Position numbers and translations under genes: made by a program. A stretch of DNA of 36,910 bases from an uncultured Caulobacteraceae bacterium. Its GTDB lineage: Bacteria; Pseudomonadota; Alphaproteobacteria; Caulobacterales; Caulobacteraceae. Shown here piece by piece: positions 8,357 to 17,075 of the stretch. Each line of letters starts with the position of its first letter. The first letter of the stretch is position 1. Under the pieces are notes generated by a model. It saw only the letters and a list, made by a program, of their open reading frames with translations, was not told the origin of the DNA and made no database searches. The stretch spans positions 1 through 36,910 of the forward strand of contig CAIYVC010000039.1 in NCBI GenBank assembly GCA_903929535.1, in the 5' to 3' direction.

Positions 8357-11300
8357 CGGCCCGCCTCCGCATGGGCCGGCCTGGCCTTGGGTTTGGGCAG
8401 CCGGTCGGACAGGGACCGGCAGACCACGTAGAAGATCGGCGTGAAGATCAGGCCGAAGAAGGTCACCCCGATCATTCCGAAGAAGACCGCCGTGCCCAGC
8501 GCCTGACGCATCTCCGCCCCCGCCCCGCTGGCGAAGGCCAGGGGCGCGACGCCGAGGATGAAGGCGAACGAGGTCATCAGGATCGGGCGCAGACGGGTGC
8601 GGGCGGCGGCGATGGCGGCGTCCCAGCGGCCCAGCCCCTTCTCCATCTCGCCCTGACGGGCGAACTCGACGATCAGGATGGCGTTCTTGGCGGCCAGACC
8701 GATCAGCACGATGAAGCCGATCTGGGTCAGGATGTTGTTGTCCATGCCGCGCAGATTGACCCCGGTCACCGCGCCCAGAAGACACATCGGCACGATCAGG
8801 ATCACCGCCAGCGGCAGGGTCACGCTTTCATACAGCGCCGCCAGCAGCAGGAAGACGAACACCACCGCCAGCACGAACACCGCGCCGGACGAGCCGCCGG
8901 CCAGTTGCTGCTGATAGGCCAGCTCGGTCCACTCCCAGCCGAAGCCCTGGGGCAGGACGCGGTTGGCGGTGTCCTGCATCGCCTGCAGGGCCTGGCCCGA
9001 GGATTTGCCCGGGCCGGGATCACCCTGGATTTCGGCGGAGGGATAGAGGTTGTAGCGCAGCACCCGGTAGGGCCCGAGCGTGCGGTGCACATTGACCACC
9101 GAACCCAGCGGCACCATCCGCCCGCTGGTGGAGCGCGTCTCCAGCTGGGCGATGGACGCCTCGTCCTGGCGATAGGGGCTGTCAGCCTGGGCCTGGACCT
9201 GGAAATTGTGGCCCACGAAGTTGAAGTCGCTGACGTAGCTGGCGCCCAGATAGGTCTGCAGGGTTGAGAAGACCGCGCTGTCGGGCACGCCCAGGAACTC
9301 GGCCTTGTCGCGGTCGATGTCGGCGAACACCCGGGGGGTGTTGTTGTTGAAGGTGACGAAGGCGTTGGACACCGCGCCGGTCTTGATCGCCTCGGCGGCG
9401 ACTGCCTTGGCGGCCTGCTCGAGCGCCACGGGCCCGCGGCCTTCCTTGTCCTCGATGATCATCTTGAAGCCGCCGGCGCTGCCGACCCCGCGCACGGAGG
9501 GCTGCTGCAGCACGCGGATGTCGGCGCCCGGGATGTCCTTGGCCGTGCGTTTGCGCACATCGTCCATGATGCTGGCCAGGTCCAAACCCTTGTGACCGAC
9601 CCGCTCGGAGAAGTCCTTCTCCACGGCGAAGATCTGGATGGCGTTGGAGGCCAGAGTGCCGCTAGTGGCGTCCGCGCCGACGACCAGCACCGAGGCCAGG
9701 ACCCCGGGGGTCTGCTTCAAGTCCTCGTTCAGCTGCTTGGCGACGGCCTCGGTCCGCTGCAGCGACGATGCGGGAGGCAGGGTCGCGGAGACGACGAAGT
9801 TGCCCTGGTCCAGCGCCGGGATGAAGCCGCCCGGCGTCGCCATCAGCCGCCATCCGGTCAGGATCAGCAGGCCCACATAGATGACCAGCATCAGCCCGGC
9901 CAAGCCCAGCAGCCTGTGGGTCAGCCGGCCATAGGCGTCGCTCAGCTGGTCGAAGCGGCGGTTGAACTGGACGCCGAAATTCCGGATCGCCCGGCCCACG
10001 GGCCGCCCCGGCGCGTCATGCCCGTCGTGCCGCTTCAGCAGCAGCGCCGCCACAGCAGGCGACAAAGTCAGGGATACGGTCAGCGACAGGATGGTGGCCG
10101 TGGCGATGGTCAGGGCGAACTGGCGATAGAACTGGCCCGCGATGCCGCTGACGAAGGCGGCCGGCACGAACACCGAGGCCAGCACCAGGGCGATGGCCAT
10201 CAGGGCCCCGCCGACCTCATCCATGGTCAGGTGCGCCGCGTCGTAGGCGGACATGCCTTCGCGCATGTGGCGTTCGATGTTTTCCACCACCACGATGGCG
10301 TCGTCGACCACGATGCCCACGGCCAGGATCAGGCCGAACAGGGTGAGGTTGTTGATTGAGAAGCCGAACAGCTTGAGCACCGCCACCGTACCGATCAGCG
10401 AGATCGGGATGGCCAGGATCGGGATGATCGCCGCCCGCCAGCTCTGCAGGAAGACCACGATCACCAGCACCACCAGCAGCAGGGCGATGCCGAGGGTCTT
10501 CTGCACCTCCTGGACGCTGGCGCGGATGTATTCGGTGGGGTTGTAGATGATCTTGTCGCCGACGCCCGGCGGGAAGTCCTTTTCCATGTCGCGCATGGTC
10601 TTGACGATGTCATCGGCGGTTTGCAGCGCGTTGGTGCCGGGCAACTGCTGGATGCCGACGTTGATCGCCGGGATTTCGTTCATATAGGCGCTGGAGGTGT
10701 AGTCCTGGGCGCCCACCTCGACCCGCGCGATGTCGCTGACGCGGGTGATGCGTCCGTCCGCGTCGCGCTTGACGATGATGTCGGCGAACTGCTTCGGCGT
10801 GGATAGCCGCCCCAGGGCCTGGACGTTCAGCTGATAAGCCGTGCTGCCGGCAGCGAAGGGCGGGGCTCCCACGGCGCCGGCGGCGACCTGCACATTGTGG
10901 CTGGCGATGGCCGAGGTGATGTCACTGGCGGTCAGGTTGCGCGCCGCCGCCCGGTCCGGATCGATCCAGATGCGCATGGCGTAGTCACGCGCGCCGCGCA
11001 GTGTCACATCGCCCACCCCTTCGATGCGCAGCAGCCGGTCGCGGATTTCCAGCGCCGCGTAGTTGGCGACGTAGGCGTAGTCCTTGGAGTTGTCGGGAGA
11101 ATAGACCTGGACCGCCAGCAGGAAGTCGGGCGAGGCCTTGCGCACCGTCACCCCGGTGTCTCGCACCGCCTGCGGCAAGCGGGGGGTGGCTACCGCCACG
11201 CGGTTCTGCACCAGCACCTGGGCCTTATCGAGGTCGGCGCCCAGCTTGAAGGTGCAGGTGACGGTCAGGTGGCCGTCGCCGGTGGCCTGGGACGACATGT

Positions 11301-11535
11301 AGAGCATGTCCTCCACGCCGTTGATCTGCTGCTCGATCGGGGTGGCGACGGTGTCGGACAGGGTCTCGGCCGAGGCACCGGCATAGGTGGCGCTGACCAC
11401 CACGGTCGGCGGAGCCACCTGCGGGTACTGAGCGGTCGGCAGGGTCGGATAGGCGATGACCCCCATGATGGTGATGAGGATCGAGATGACCGCCGCGAAC
11501 ACCGGGCGGTCGATGAAGAAGTGGGCGATCTTCAC
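8353..11535 (-). CDS. RND multidrug efflux permease, HAE1 family (AcrB/MexB-like)
   Basis: 1060 residues, normal for the family. The start MKIAHFFIDRPVFAAVISI, the TM4 proton-relay region GIVVDDAIVVVENIER with its aspartate pair, and the TM10 segment GLAAKNAILIVEFAR with the essential lysine are all present. Two large periplasmic loops lie between the TM blocks. It is the inner-membrane proton antiporter of a tripartite pump for hydrophobic or amphiphilic compounds. The start is GTG, 4 bases after the MFP stop, and the end overlaps the outer-membrane factor start. Substrates cannot be read from the sequence. Confidence 0.96.
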   Translation of the reverse strand: MKIAHFFIDRPVFAAVISILITIMGVIAYPTLPTAQYPQVAPPTVVVSATYAGASAETLSDTVATPIEQQINGVEDMLYMSSQATGDGHLTVTCTFKLGADLDKAQVLVQNRVAVATPRLPQAVRDTGVTVRKASPDFLLAVQVYSPDNSKDYAYVANYAALEIRDRLLRIEGVGDVTLRGARDYAMRIWIDPDRAAARNLTASDITSAIASHNVQVAAGAVGAPPFAAGSTAYQLNVQALGRLSTPKQFADIIVKRDADGRITRVSDIARVEVGAQDYTSSAYMNEIPAINVGIQQLPGTNALQTADDIVKTMRDMEKDFPPGVGDKIIYNPTEYIRASVQEVQKTLGIALLLVVLVIVVFLQSWRAAIIPILAIPISLIGTVAVLKLFGFSINNLTLFGLILAVGIVVDDAIVVVENIERHMREGMSAYDAAHLTMDEVGGALMAIALVLASVFVPAAFVSGIAGQFYRQFALTIATATILSLTVSLTLSPAVAALLLKRHDGHDAPGRPVGRAIRNFGVQFNRRFDQLSDAYGRLTHRLLGLAGLMLVIYVGLLILTGWRLMATPGGFIPALDQGNFVVSATLPPASSLQRTEAVAKQLNEDLKQTPGVLASVLVVGADATSGTLASNAIQIFAVEKDFSERVGHKGLDLASIMDDVRKRTAKDIPGADIRVLQQPSVRGVGSAGGFKMIIEDKEGRGPVALEQAAKAVAAEAIKTGAVSNAFVTFNNNTPRVFADIDRDKAEFLGVPDSAVFSTLQTYLGASYVSDFNFVGHNFQVQAQADSPYRQDEASIAQLETRSTSGRMVPLGSVVNVHRTLGPYRVLRYNLYPSAEIQGDPGPGKSSGQALQAMQDTANRVLPQGFGWEWTELAYQQQLAGGSSGAVFVLAVVFVFLLLAALYESVTLPLAVILIVPMCLLGAVTGVNLRGMDNNILTQIGFIVLIGLAAKNAILIVEFARQGEMEKGLGRWDAAIAAARTRLRPILMTSFAFILGVAPLAFASGAGAEMRQALGTAVFFGMIGVTFFGLIFTPIFYVVCRSLSDRLPKPKARPAHAEAGR

Positions 11536-11539
11536 CGGG

Positions 11540-12745
11540 TTAGCGCGTTTCGCTGACGGTGGCCGAGGCGGCCGGCGGCGGCTCGGAGGCCAGGCCGTTG
11601 GCCGCCGGATCGACCGGCTTCAGCACGATCTTGCCCGGCGCGCCCTTGGCCTTGGCGCCGGGCCGCACCCGCTGCATGCCGTCGATCACCACCTTGTCGT
11701 CAGGTTTCAGGCCGGTGCGGATCACGCGCAACCCGTCGATGTCGGGACCGGTATCGACCTTGCGCTGCTGCACAACGCCGTCGGCGCCCAGCACATAGAC
11801 GATCTGGTCGGTCTGGTCGGCCAGCACCGCCTGATCGGGCACCAGGAAGGCCTTGTAAGGCGCCGAGCCCAAGAGGCGCAGATGGCCGAACATGCCGGGG
11901 GTCAGGAAGTTGCCGGGGTTGGCCACCTCGGCCCGGCCGCGAATGGTGCCGGACTGGGTGTTGAGCGCGTTGTCGACGAAGTCCATGCGCCCCTTCCAGC
12001 GGTACTGGGTCTCGTCCTGCAGACGGATCAGCACCGGATTGGACGTGTCGCGCGAGGACTTGCGCGCGCCGCCCCGGTTGTCGCGCTGGTACTTCAGATA
12101 GAGGGCTTCTGATCCGTCGAAGGCGAACCGGATCGGATCCAGGCTGACGATGGTGGTCAGCACCGTGCTATCGGCGTTGATCAGGTTGCCGATCGCCACG
12201 CGACGGTCGGACACCCGCCCGGCCATCGGCGCGGTGACGCGGGTGAAGCCGAGGTTCAGCGCGGCGTTGCGCACATTCGCCTGGGTGGCGGCGAGGTCGG
12301 CGGCGGCCTGGCGCTGAGCGGCCTGGCGGGTGTCGAACTCCTCCTGGCTGATGGCGCGGGCGGTGAGCAGGGATTGGCCGCGGTCCAGCGCCGTCTTGGC
12401 GTTGGTCAGGGTCGCCTGGGCGCGCGCTTCCTGCGCCTTCGCCTGATCGACGGTCGCCTGGTAGGGGCGCGGGTCGATCACGAACAGCAGTTGGCCCTTG
12501 GTCACCACCTGGCCGTCCTTGAAGCCGATAGTCTGCAGATAGCCGGACACGCGCGGGCGGATGTCGACCTGGTTTTCCGCCTCGAAGCGGCCCACGAAGT
12601 CGTCCCAGTCGGTGACTTCCTTCTGCAGCGGAACAGAGACCATCACCGTTGGAAGGGGCGGGGTCGGCTTTTCCTTCTTGCCGCAGGCGGCGAGGCTGAA
12701 AGCGAGCAGCATCAGGATCGCGTCACGGGCCGGTCGGAAGTTCAT
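11540..12745 (-). CDS. RND efflux periplasmic adaptor (HlyD/AcrA-type membrane fusion protein)
   Basis: 401 residues. A lipoprotein signal with lipobox LAAC (near residue 21) is followed by the MFP core: VDIRPRVSGYLQTIGFKDG (lipoyl half-motif), a helical hairpin with DQAKAQEARAQATLTNAKTA, the second lipoyl half NLGFTRVTAPMAGRVSDRRV, and beta-barrel segments such as GRAEVANPGNFLTPGMFG. It links the inner-membrane pump to the outer-membrane duct. The ATG at 12745 is used; an in-frame TTG three codons upstream (12754) is possible. It is the first gene of the MFP-RND-OMF operon. Confidence 0.93.
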   Translation of the reverse strand: MNFRPARDAILMLLAFSLAACGKKEKPTPPLPTVMVSVPLQKEVTDWDDFVGRFEAENQVDIRPRVSGYLQTIGFKDGQVVTKGQLLFVIDPRPYQATVDQAKAQEARAQATLTNAKTALDRGQSLLTARAISQEEFDTRQAAQRQAAADLAATQANVRNAALNLGFTRVTAPMAGRVSDRRVAIGNLINADSTVLTTIVSLDPIRFAFDGSEALYLKYQRDNRGGARKSSRDTSNPVLIRLQDETQYRWKGRMDFVDNALNTQSGTIRGRAEVANPGNFLTPGMFGHLRLLGSAPYKAFLVPDQAVLADQTDQIVYVLGADGVVQQRKVDTGPDIDGLRVIRTGLKPDDKVVIDGMQRVRPGAKAKGAPGKIVLKPVDPAANGLASEPPPAASATVSETR

Positions 12746-13057
12746 CGGGGCCAAACCTTGCGTGACGTGAGCCGGTTTCGGGAGAACCTGGGTATCGATT
12801 ATCGCCCGAGTTGCGGACTCAACTTTTGCCGATCAGAGGTCATCCGCGTCAACGGATAAATCCCGGACCGCATGGATTAAGTCCGCGCTTTTTGTGGTCG
12901 GAACGCAAAAATTGCAACAGCGGGTGTGGCGGTGTCGCGCTGTCGGCGCTCATCGTCCATCCTCTTGTGGAAGCGGCCGGTTGAGGCATAGCTTCTGGCG
13001 CAGGTCGCCCCGCGTCTTCACGAGAGCGATCGCATCATGGATGGGAGCGGGCGTGCG
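12746..13057. promoter_or_regulatory. Divergent intergenic region of the efflux operon and alpha/beta hydrolase gene
   Basis: About 310 bases without a gene. On the minus strand a GATAAT hexamer (plus-strand ATTATC at 12798-12803) is a fair -10 candidate for the efflux operon, and TTGACG (plus-strand CGTCAA at 12847-12852) lies farther upstream. On the plus strand TTGTGG (12965-12970) and CATAGC (12987-12992), 16 bases apart, are a weak promoter candidate for the hydrolase. No TetR, MarR or LysR regulator gene is adjacent. All assignments are by eye and uncertain. Confidence 0.35.
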
Positions 13058-14005
13058 ATGAACAAACCTTCGAAGCTGATTCTGATGGCGGGCCTCATGA
13101 CCAGTTTGATCGCCGGCGCGGCCGTCTCCCAGGTGCCCCCCGACATCGCCGCCCGCATCGCCGCCATCGGCCGCGTGGTCGATCCGCCGAACACCGCCAA
13201 GATCTACGCCCCGATCCAGAAGGTCATGCCCCAGCCCGGCGTGAAGGTGACCCGCGACATCGCCTTCGGCCCCGGCCCCAAGGACACGCTGGACGTCTTC
13301 ACGACCGAGGCGAAAGCCGCGCCGAAGCCGATCATGATCTTCATCCACGGCGGCGCCTATGTCGGCGGCGACAAGAACGCCTACCCGGACGGCAAGCCCA
13401 GCCCCTTCTACGACAACATGATGCTGTGGGCGCTCGGCCACGGCATGGTCGGGGTCAACATGAACTACCAGACCGCGCCCAAGGCGACCTATCCGGAGGT
13501 GCAGCACGACATCGCCGAAGTGGTGGCGTGGGCGCGCAAGAACGCGGCCTCGTTCGGCGGCGATCCCAAGCAGATCATCCTGTGGGGCCACTCGGCGGGC
13601 GCCGCCCACCTCGGCAGCTTCCTGGCCCACCCGGAAACCTACGCCGACATCGCCGACGCCAAGACGCCGGTTCAGGCCGCGATCATGAGCTCGGGGACCT
13701 ACGACCTGGCCTCGCCCAAGGATCACGTCTACTTCGGTCCCGCCGCAGGCCTGGGCGAGCGGTCATCCACAGCCGGTCTGCTGAAGACCGCAACGCCCCT
13801 GTTCGTGATCTGCGCCGAGCTTGATCCCCCGGGCATGGTCGATCAGGCCCACGCCATGGACGCCGCCCTGACCAAGGCGGGCAAAGCCCACACCTTCCTG
13901 GTGGCGGCCAAGCACGGCCACATGTCGGAGAGCTACGCGGTCAATACCGCCGACGAGTCGGTGTCCGGCCCGGTCCTGGCCTTCGTCCGCCAGCACACCA
14001 AGTAG
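13058..14005 (+). CDS. Exported alpha/beta hydrolase (esterase/lipase-like, HSL-type HGG motif)
   Basis: 315 residues. A signal peptide (MNKPSKLILMAGLMTSLIAG, then AAVSQ) precedes an alpha/beta hydrolase domain. The oxyanion motif HGGAYVGG starts at residue 97, the nucleophile elbow is GHSAG with S169, the acid is probably D256 (AELDPPG) and the base H286 or H288 (KHGHMSES). This is the carboxylesterase/hormone-sensitive-lipase pattern, acting in the periplasm or outside the cell on an unknown ester. An ATG at 13037 would add MDGSGRA before the signal; I chose 13058 because the signal peptide begins there. Confidence 0.88.
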   Translation: MNKPSKLILMAGLMTSLIAGAAVSQVPPDIAARIAAIGRVVDPPNTAKIYAPIQKVMPQPGVKVTRDIAFGPGPKDTLDVFTTEAKAAPKPIMIFIHGGAYVGGDKNAYPDGKPSPFYDNMMLWALGHGMVGVNMNYQTAPKATYPEVQHDIAEVVAWARKNAASFGGDPKQIILWGHSAGAAHLGSFLAHPETYADIADAKTPVQAAIMSSGTYDLASPKDHVYFGPAAGLGERSSTAGLLKTATPLFVICAELDPPGMVDQAHAMDAALTKAGKAHTFLVAAKHGHMSESYAVNTADESVSGPVLAFVRQHTK

Positions 14006-14014
14006 AGAGACGAC

Positions 14015-14221
14015 CTAGAGCTCCTTGTCCGGCAGCGGGACCCAGGCGAAGGCGACGTCGCCGCTCGCCTCGATCTCGTCGCCGGCCACGGACTGGCGCA
14101 CCCAGCCGCCGCGCAGGCAGCGCGACACCGCCACCACCACTTCGCTGGTCAGGGGAGAACGGTAGGCGACCACGATGGATGAACCGTCGCGCGGGGCCAG
14201 ATCGATCGGCTTCCAGCTCAT
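14015..14221 (-). CDS. Small DUF551-like protein
   Basis: 68 residues. The start MSWKPIDLAPRDGSSIVVAY matches the W-x-P-I-x-x-A-P-x-D-G pattern of DUF551-like short proteins, which are common in phages and alphaproteobacteria and of unknown role. A later WVPLP segment also fits that pattern. It is convergent with the alpha/beta hydrolase gene, 9 bases apart. There is no sign of a wider prophage around it. Confidence 0.65.
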   Translation of the reverse strand: MSWKPIDLAPRDGSSIVVAYRSPLTSEVVVAVSRCLRGGWVRQSVAGDEIEASGDVAFAWVPLPDKEL

Positions 14222-14245
14222 GCCCTTAGTCCTCCACTCGGCTCC

Positions 14246-14270
14246 GGGGCGCCCTTAACGCGGGGCGCCC
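14246..14270. repeat. Paired GGGGCGCCC repeat, hairpin-forming
   Basis: GGGGCGCCC occurs at 14246-14254 and again at 14262-14270. Because GGGCGCCC is its own reverse complement, the copies can pair into an 8-bp stem around a short TTAACGC-type loop. There is no U-tract on either side, so it is not a standard terminator; it lies between the small protein gene and the end of the methyltransferase gene. Confidence 0.55.
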
Positions 14271-14296
14271 GGGTCTTGCTCCATCGCGGACGCGCC

Positions 14297-15046
14297 CTAC
14301 GGCTTTTGGAAGACCATGATGAAGCGGTCGGTATGGCCCCGGATCGAGGTCTCGGCGTTCTGTTTCAGGTGATCGTCTTCGGGGTGGGCCAGCACGTCGG
14401 ACGTGCGGATCAGTTTGAAGCCGGCGGCCAGGACCTCGGCCTTCAGGACGCTCGGTTCGATGCGGTGAAGGGTTCGGGTCACGCTGAGCCCGGCGCCGGG
14501 CGCCGACGCATGGTCCTCGACGAAGAAGATGCCGCCGGGCTTCAGGGCGTCGAACACCGCCTTGTCGAACGCCGCCATGTCCAGGGCGTTGTGATAGTCG
14601 TGGTAGTTGTCGGTGGTCCAGACCATGTCGACCTTTTCGGGCACCGCGGTGATCTTGGTGTAGTCGTCGGTGACGAGGGTGACGTTGGGATATTCGGGGG
14701 CCAGGGCCTTCACCAGATCGCCGCTCTGCGGACGGGCGGCGTTGACCAGGGCATAGAGCTTGCCCTTCGGCCCCAGCACCTTGGCCAGGACGCGGGTGTA
14801 GTAGCCGTTCGCCGAGCCCAGCTCGATGATGGATTGACCCGGCTTCAGGCCCGATACGGCCACCACTTCGGCGGGCTTGCGGTTTTCGTCGCGCGCGGTG
14901 TCTTCCGCCGGGCGCCCCTTGTCGGCGGCGGCCGCCATCACCACCGGCGACGGCTTGGGGGCGTGGACGTTCGGTTGAGCCACCGCCAGGCCGGCCGTGA
15001 GCAGAATAGCCGCGCCGGCGGCTAGAGCGATCTTGTAAGCGCGCAT
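14297..15046 (-). CDS. Exported class I SAM-dependent methyltransferase-like protein (COG4798-like)
   Basis: 249 residues. A clear signal peptide (MRAYKIALAAGAAILLTAGL, cleavage after AVAQ) is followed by a Rossmann-type methyltransferase domain: motif I is IIELGSANGYYTRVLAKVLG (residues 73-92), then TDDYTKITAVPEKVDMVWTT, YHDYHN and LKPGGIFFVEDH. The pattern fits the predicted methyltransferases of COG4798, many of which also carry signals. The motif I glycines are imperfect (GSANG). Start at 15046 is chosen for the GGGAG upstream and the signal peptide; the open frame extends to 15190. The substrate is unknown, and how SAM would be supplied outside the cytoplasm is unclear. Confidence 0.82.
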   Translation of the reverse strand: MRAYKIALAAGAAILLTAGLAVAQPNVHAPKPSPVVMAAAADKGRPAEDTARDENRKPAEVVAVSGLKPGQSIIELGSANGYYTRVLAKVLGPKGKLYALVNAARPQSGDLVKALAPEYPNVTLVTDDYTKITAVPEKVDMVWTTDNYHDYHNALDMAAFDKAVFDALKPGGIFFVEDHASAPGAGLSVTRTLHRIEPSVLKAEVLAAGFKLIRTSDVLAHPEDDHLKQNAETSIRGHTDRFIMVFQKP

Positions 15047-15204
15047 CTGGAACTCCCTATGACGGTATGGCCACGGCTTCGTCAGGGCGCGGCGCGGCCG
15101 CGACCATGACACGGCGTCTTGCGATACGGAATCGGTTTTAGTCGCGCTATAAGCCCCGCATCGAGTCAGCAAATCTGATCGCCAATCCAATCCTCGGAGC
15201 TCCC

Positions 15205-15711
15205 ATGACCCTGTCCATGTCCCAAGCCTCCTGCCCCGTCTTCCTGCAGGGCCTGAAGGGCCTCGCCGGCGTTCTGGACAAGGCGGCCGCCCAGGCCGAG
15301 GCCCGGAAGATCGATCCCAACGCCTACCTTCAGGCGCGCCTCTACCCCGACATGTTCCCGCTGATCCGCCAGGTTCAGATCGCCTGCGACTTCGCCAAGG
15401 GCGCGGCGGCCCGCCTGGCCTCCGCCGACATGCCGGCCTTCGAGGATACCGAAACCAGCTTCGCCGAGATCAAAGCGCGGGTGGACAAGACCATCGCCTA
15501 CATCTCCAGCCTCGACGCCAAGGCCATCGACGGCTCTGAAGACAAGGACATCAGCCTGGTGCGCCGGGGCGAAACCCATGTGTTCAAGGGCCAGGCCTAT
15601 CTGCTGGAACAGGCCCTGCCGAACTTCTGGTTCCACGTCACCACCGCCTACGCCATCCTGCGCCACAATGGCGTGGAGGTCGGCAAGAAGGACTTCCTGG
15701 CGACGGCCTAG
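15205..15711 (+). CDS. DUF1993 family protein (DinB-like four-helix fold)
   Basis: 168 residues. The sequence follows the DUF1993 pattern: MTLSMSQASCPVFLQGLKGL at the start, ARLYPDMFPLIRQVQIACDF in the middle, and NFWFHVTTAYAILRHNGVEV followed by GKKDFL at the end. Members are cytoplasmic helical-bundle proteins of unknown function related in fold to DinB. GGAG lies upstream of the ATG. It is divergent from the exported methyltransferase gene; a GCTATAAG element at 15146-15153 could be a -10-like site, but no good partner is seen. Confidence 0.88.
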   Translation: MTLSMSQASCPVFLQGLKGLAGVLDKAAAQAEARKIDPNAYLQARLYPDMFPLIRQVQIACDFAKGAAARLASADMPAFEDTETSFAEIKARVDKTIAYISSLDAKAIDGSEDKDISLVRRGETHVFKGQAYLLEQALPNFWFHVTTAYAILRHNGVEVGKKDFLATA

Positions 15712-15780
15712 CGGGTCGTTCTGAGGGTGGCGGGCCGGCGCCAACCGGTTTAAGCGGACGCCAGTTGCAGGAGGCGTGGC

Positions 15781-17007
15781 ATGACCGATCAGGCGATGGC
15801 GAGCGAACCTAAAGCGCCGGCAGGCAAGCAGGCCGGCGAGACCGTGTTCGCCATCATCGTCGCGATCAGCGTCTGCCACGGCCTCAACGATATGATGCAG
15901 TCGTTGCTGCCGGCCATCTATCCGGACTTCAAGGCCAACTTCGGCCTGACCTTCGGACAGATCGGCCTCGTCACCCTCTGCTACCAGATCACCGCCTCGA
16001 TCCTGCAGCCGCTGATCGGCCTTTACGCCGACAAGCATCCGACGCCCATGGCCCTGCCCGGCGGCACCCTCTTCTCGCTAGCCGGGCTGACGGTGCTGTC
16101 GATGGCCCACAGCTATCCGATTATCCTGATCGGGGCTTCGCTGCTGGGCATGGGCTCCTCGGTGTTCCACCCGGAGTCCTCGCGGGTGGCGCGGATGGCG
16201 GCGGGACCGCGCCCGGGTCTGGCCCAGGCCCTGTTCCAGGTCGGCGGCAACACCGGTCAGGCGCTGGGGCCGCTGGCGGCGGCGGTGTTCGTGGTCCGCT
16301 ACGGCCAGTCCAGCCTGCACTTCTTCGCCCTGTTGGCGCTGCTCTCCTGCGCCATCCTGTGGAACGTCGGCCGCTGGTATCAGCACCACGGGCTTGAGCG
16401 GCTGAAGGCGATGGCCAAGAAGAAGGGCGATCACGTCGAACTGCCCAAGGGCGCGGCGGCCAAGGGCCTGCTGATCCTGATGACCCTGATCTTTTCCAAG
16501 TTCGTCTACCTGGCCAGCATCACCAGCTACTTCACCTTCTACCTGATCCAGAAGTTCGGCCTGTCGGTGCAGAACGCCCAGATGCATCTGTTCGCCTTCC
16601 TGGCGGCGGTGGCGGCGGGGACGGTCCTCGGCGGGCCGCTGGGCGACAAGCTGGGGCGCAAGCGGGTGATCTGGTTCTCGATCCTGGGCTGCCTGCCCTT
16701 CACCCTGATCCTGCCCCACGTCGGCCTAGTCTGGACCCTGCCTCTGACCATCATCATCGGCGTGATTCTGGCCTCCGCCTTCCCCGCCATCGTGGTGTTC
16801 GCTCAGGAGCTGGCCCCCGGCAACGTCGGCATGGTGGCGGGGCTGTGCTTCGGCCTGTCGTTCGGCCTGGGCGGCATCGGCGCGGCGGTGCTCGGCCACC
16901 TGGCAGACCTGAAAGGCATCGCCTTCGTCTACGACGTCTGCGCCTTCCTGCCGGCGATCGGCCTGCTGGCCGCCTTCCTGCCCAATGTGGAGAAACGCCG
17001 CACCTAG
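15781..17007 (+). CDS. MFS efflux transporter, fosmidomycin resistance (Fsr)-type
   Basis: 408 residues with about twelve hydrophobic segments. The Fsr-family features are SVCHGLNDMMQSLLPAIYP in TM1, LITASILQP-like segment (YQITASILQPLIGLYADK) in the first half, GSSVFHPESSRVARM and FQVGGNTGQALGPL in the middle, and GDKLGRKRVIWFS after TM8. This is an inner-membrane proton-driven drug exporter family; E. coli Fsr exports fosmidomycin, but the substrate here is unknown. AGGAGG lies upstream of the ATG. The region 17008-17075 behind it contains two small inverted repeats. Confidence 0.92.
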   Translation: MTDQAMASEPKAPAGKQAGETVFAIIVAISVCHGLNDMMQSLLPAIYPDFKANFGLTFGQIGLVTLCYQITASILQPLIGLYADKHPTPMALPGGTLFSLAGLTVLSMAHSYPIILIGASLLGMGSSVFHPESSRVARMAAGPRPGLAQALFQVGGNTGQALGPLAAAVFVVRYGQSSLHFFALLALLSCAILWNVGRWYQHHGLERLKAMAKKKGDHVELPKGAAAKGLLILMTLIFSKFVYLASITSYFTFYLIQKFGLSVQNAQMHLFAFLAAVAAGTVLGGPLGDKLGRKRVIWFSILGCLPFTLILPHVGLVWTLPLTIIIGVILASAFPAIVVFAQELAPGNVGMVAGLCFGLSFGLGGIGAAVLGHLADLKGIAFVYDVCAFLPAIGLLAAFLPNVEKRRT

Positions 17008-17026
17008 CTCTGCTTCAGAGAACGGG

Positions 17027-17043
17027 AGTCTTGCTCTAAGACT
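17027..17043. promoter_or_regulatory. Inverted repeat, candidate operator upstream of the hydrolase-GntR operon
   Basis: AGTCTT (17027-17032) and AAGACT (17038-17043) are perfect inverted arms around GCTCT. A second small dyad CTCTGcttCAGAG lies at 17008-17020. They sit 33-68 bases before an operon whose last gene is a GntR regulator, so an autoregulatory operator is possible. A weak terminator for the upstream MFS gene is the alternative, but there is no U-tract. Confidence 0.35.
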
Positions 17044-17075
17044 GGCGGCGACTTCCCCCCAGAGATCCTGAATTC

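Noticed and set aside
6902-8785. A 627-residue frame fusing the outer-membrane lipoprotein to an upstream region
   Set aside because: The upstream part overlaps the RND gene in another frame; the lipobox signal starts at 8356 with an ATGA overlap.
14015-14221. Possible prophage remnant, because DUF551-like proteins are common in phages
   Set aside because: No integrase, structural or lysis gene, no attachment repeat, and neighbours are ordinary chromosomal genes.
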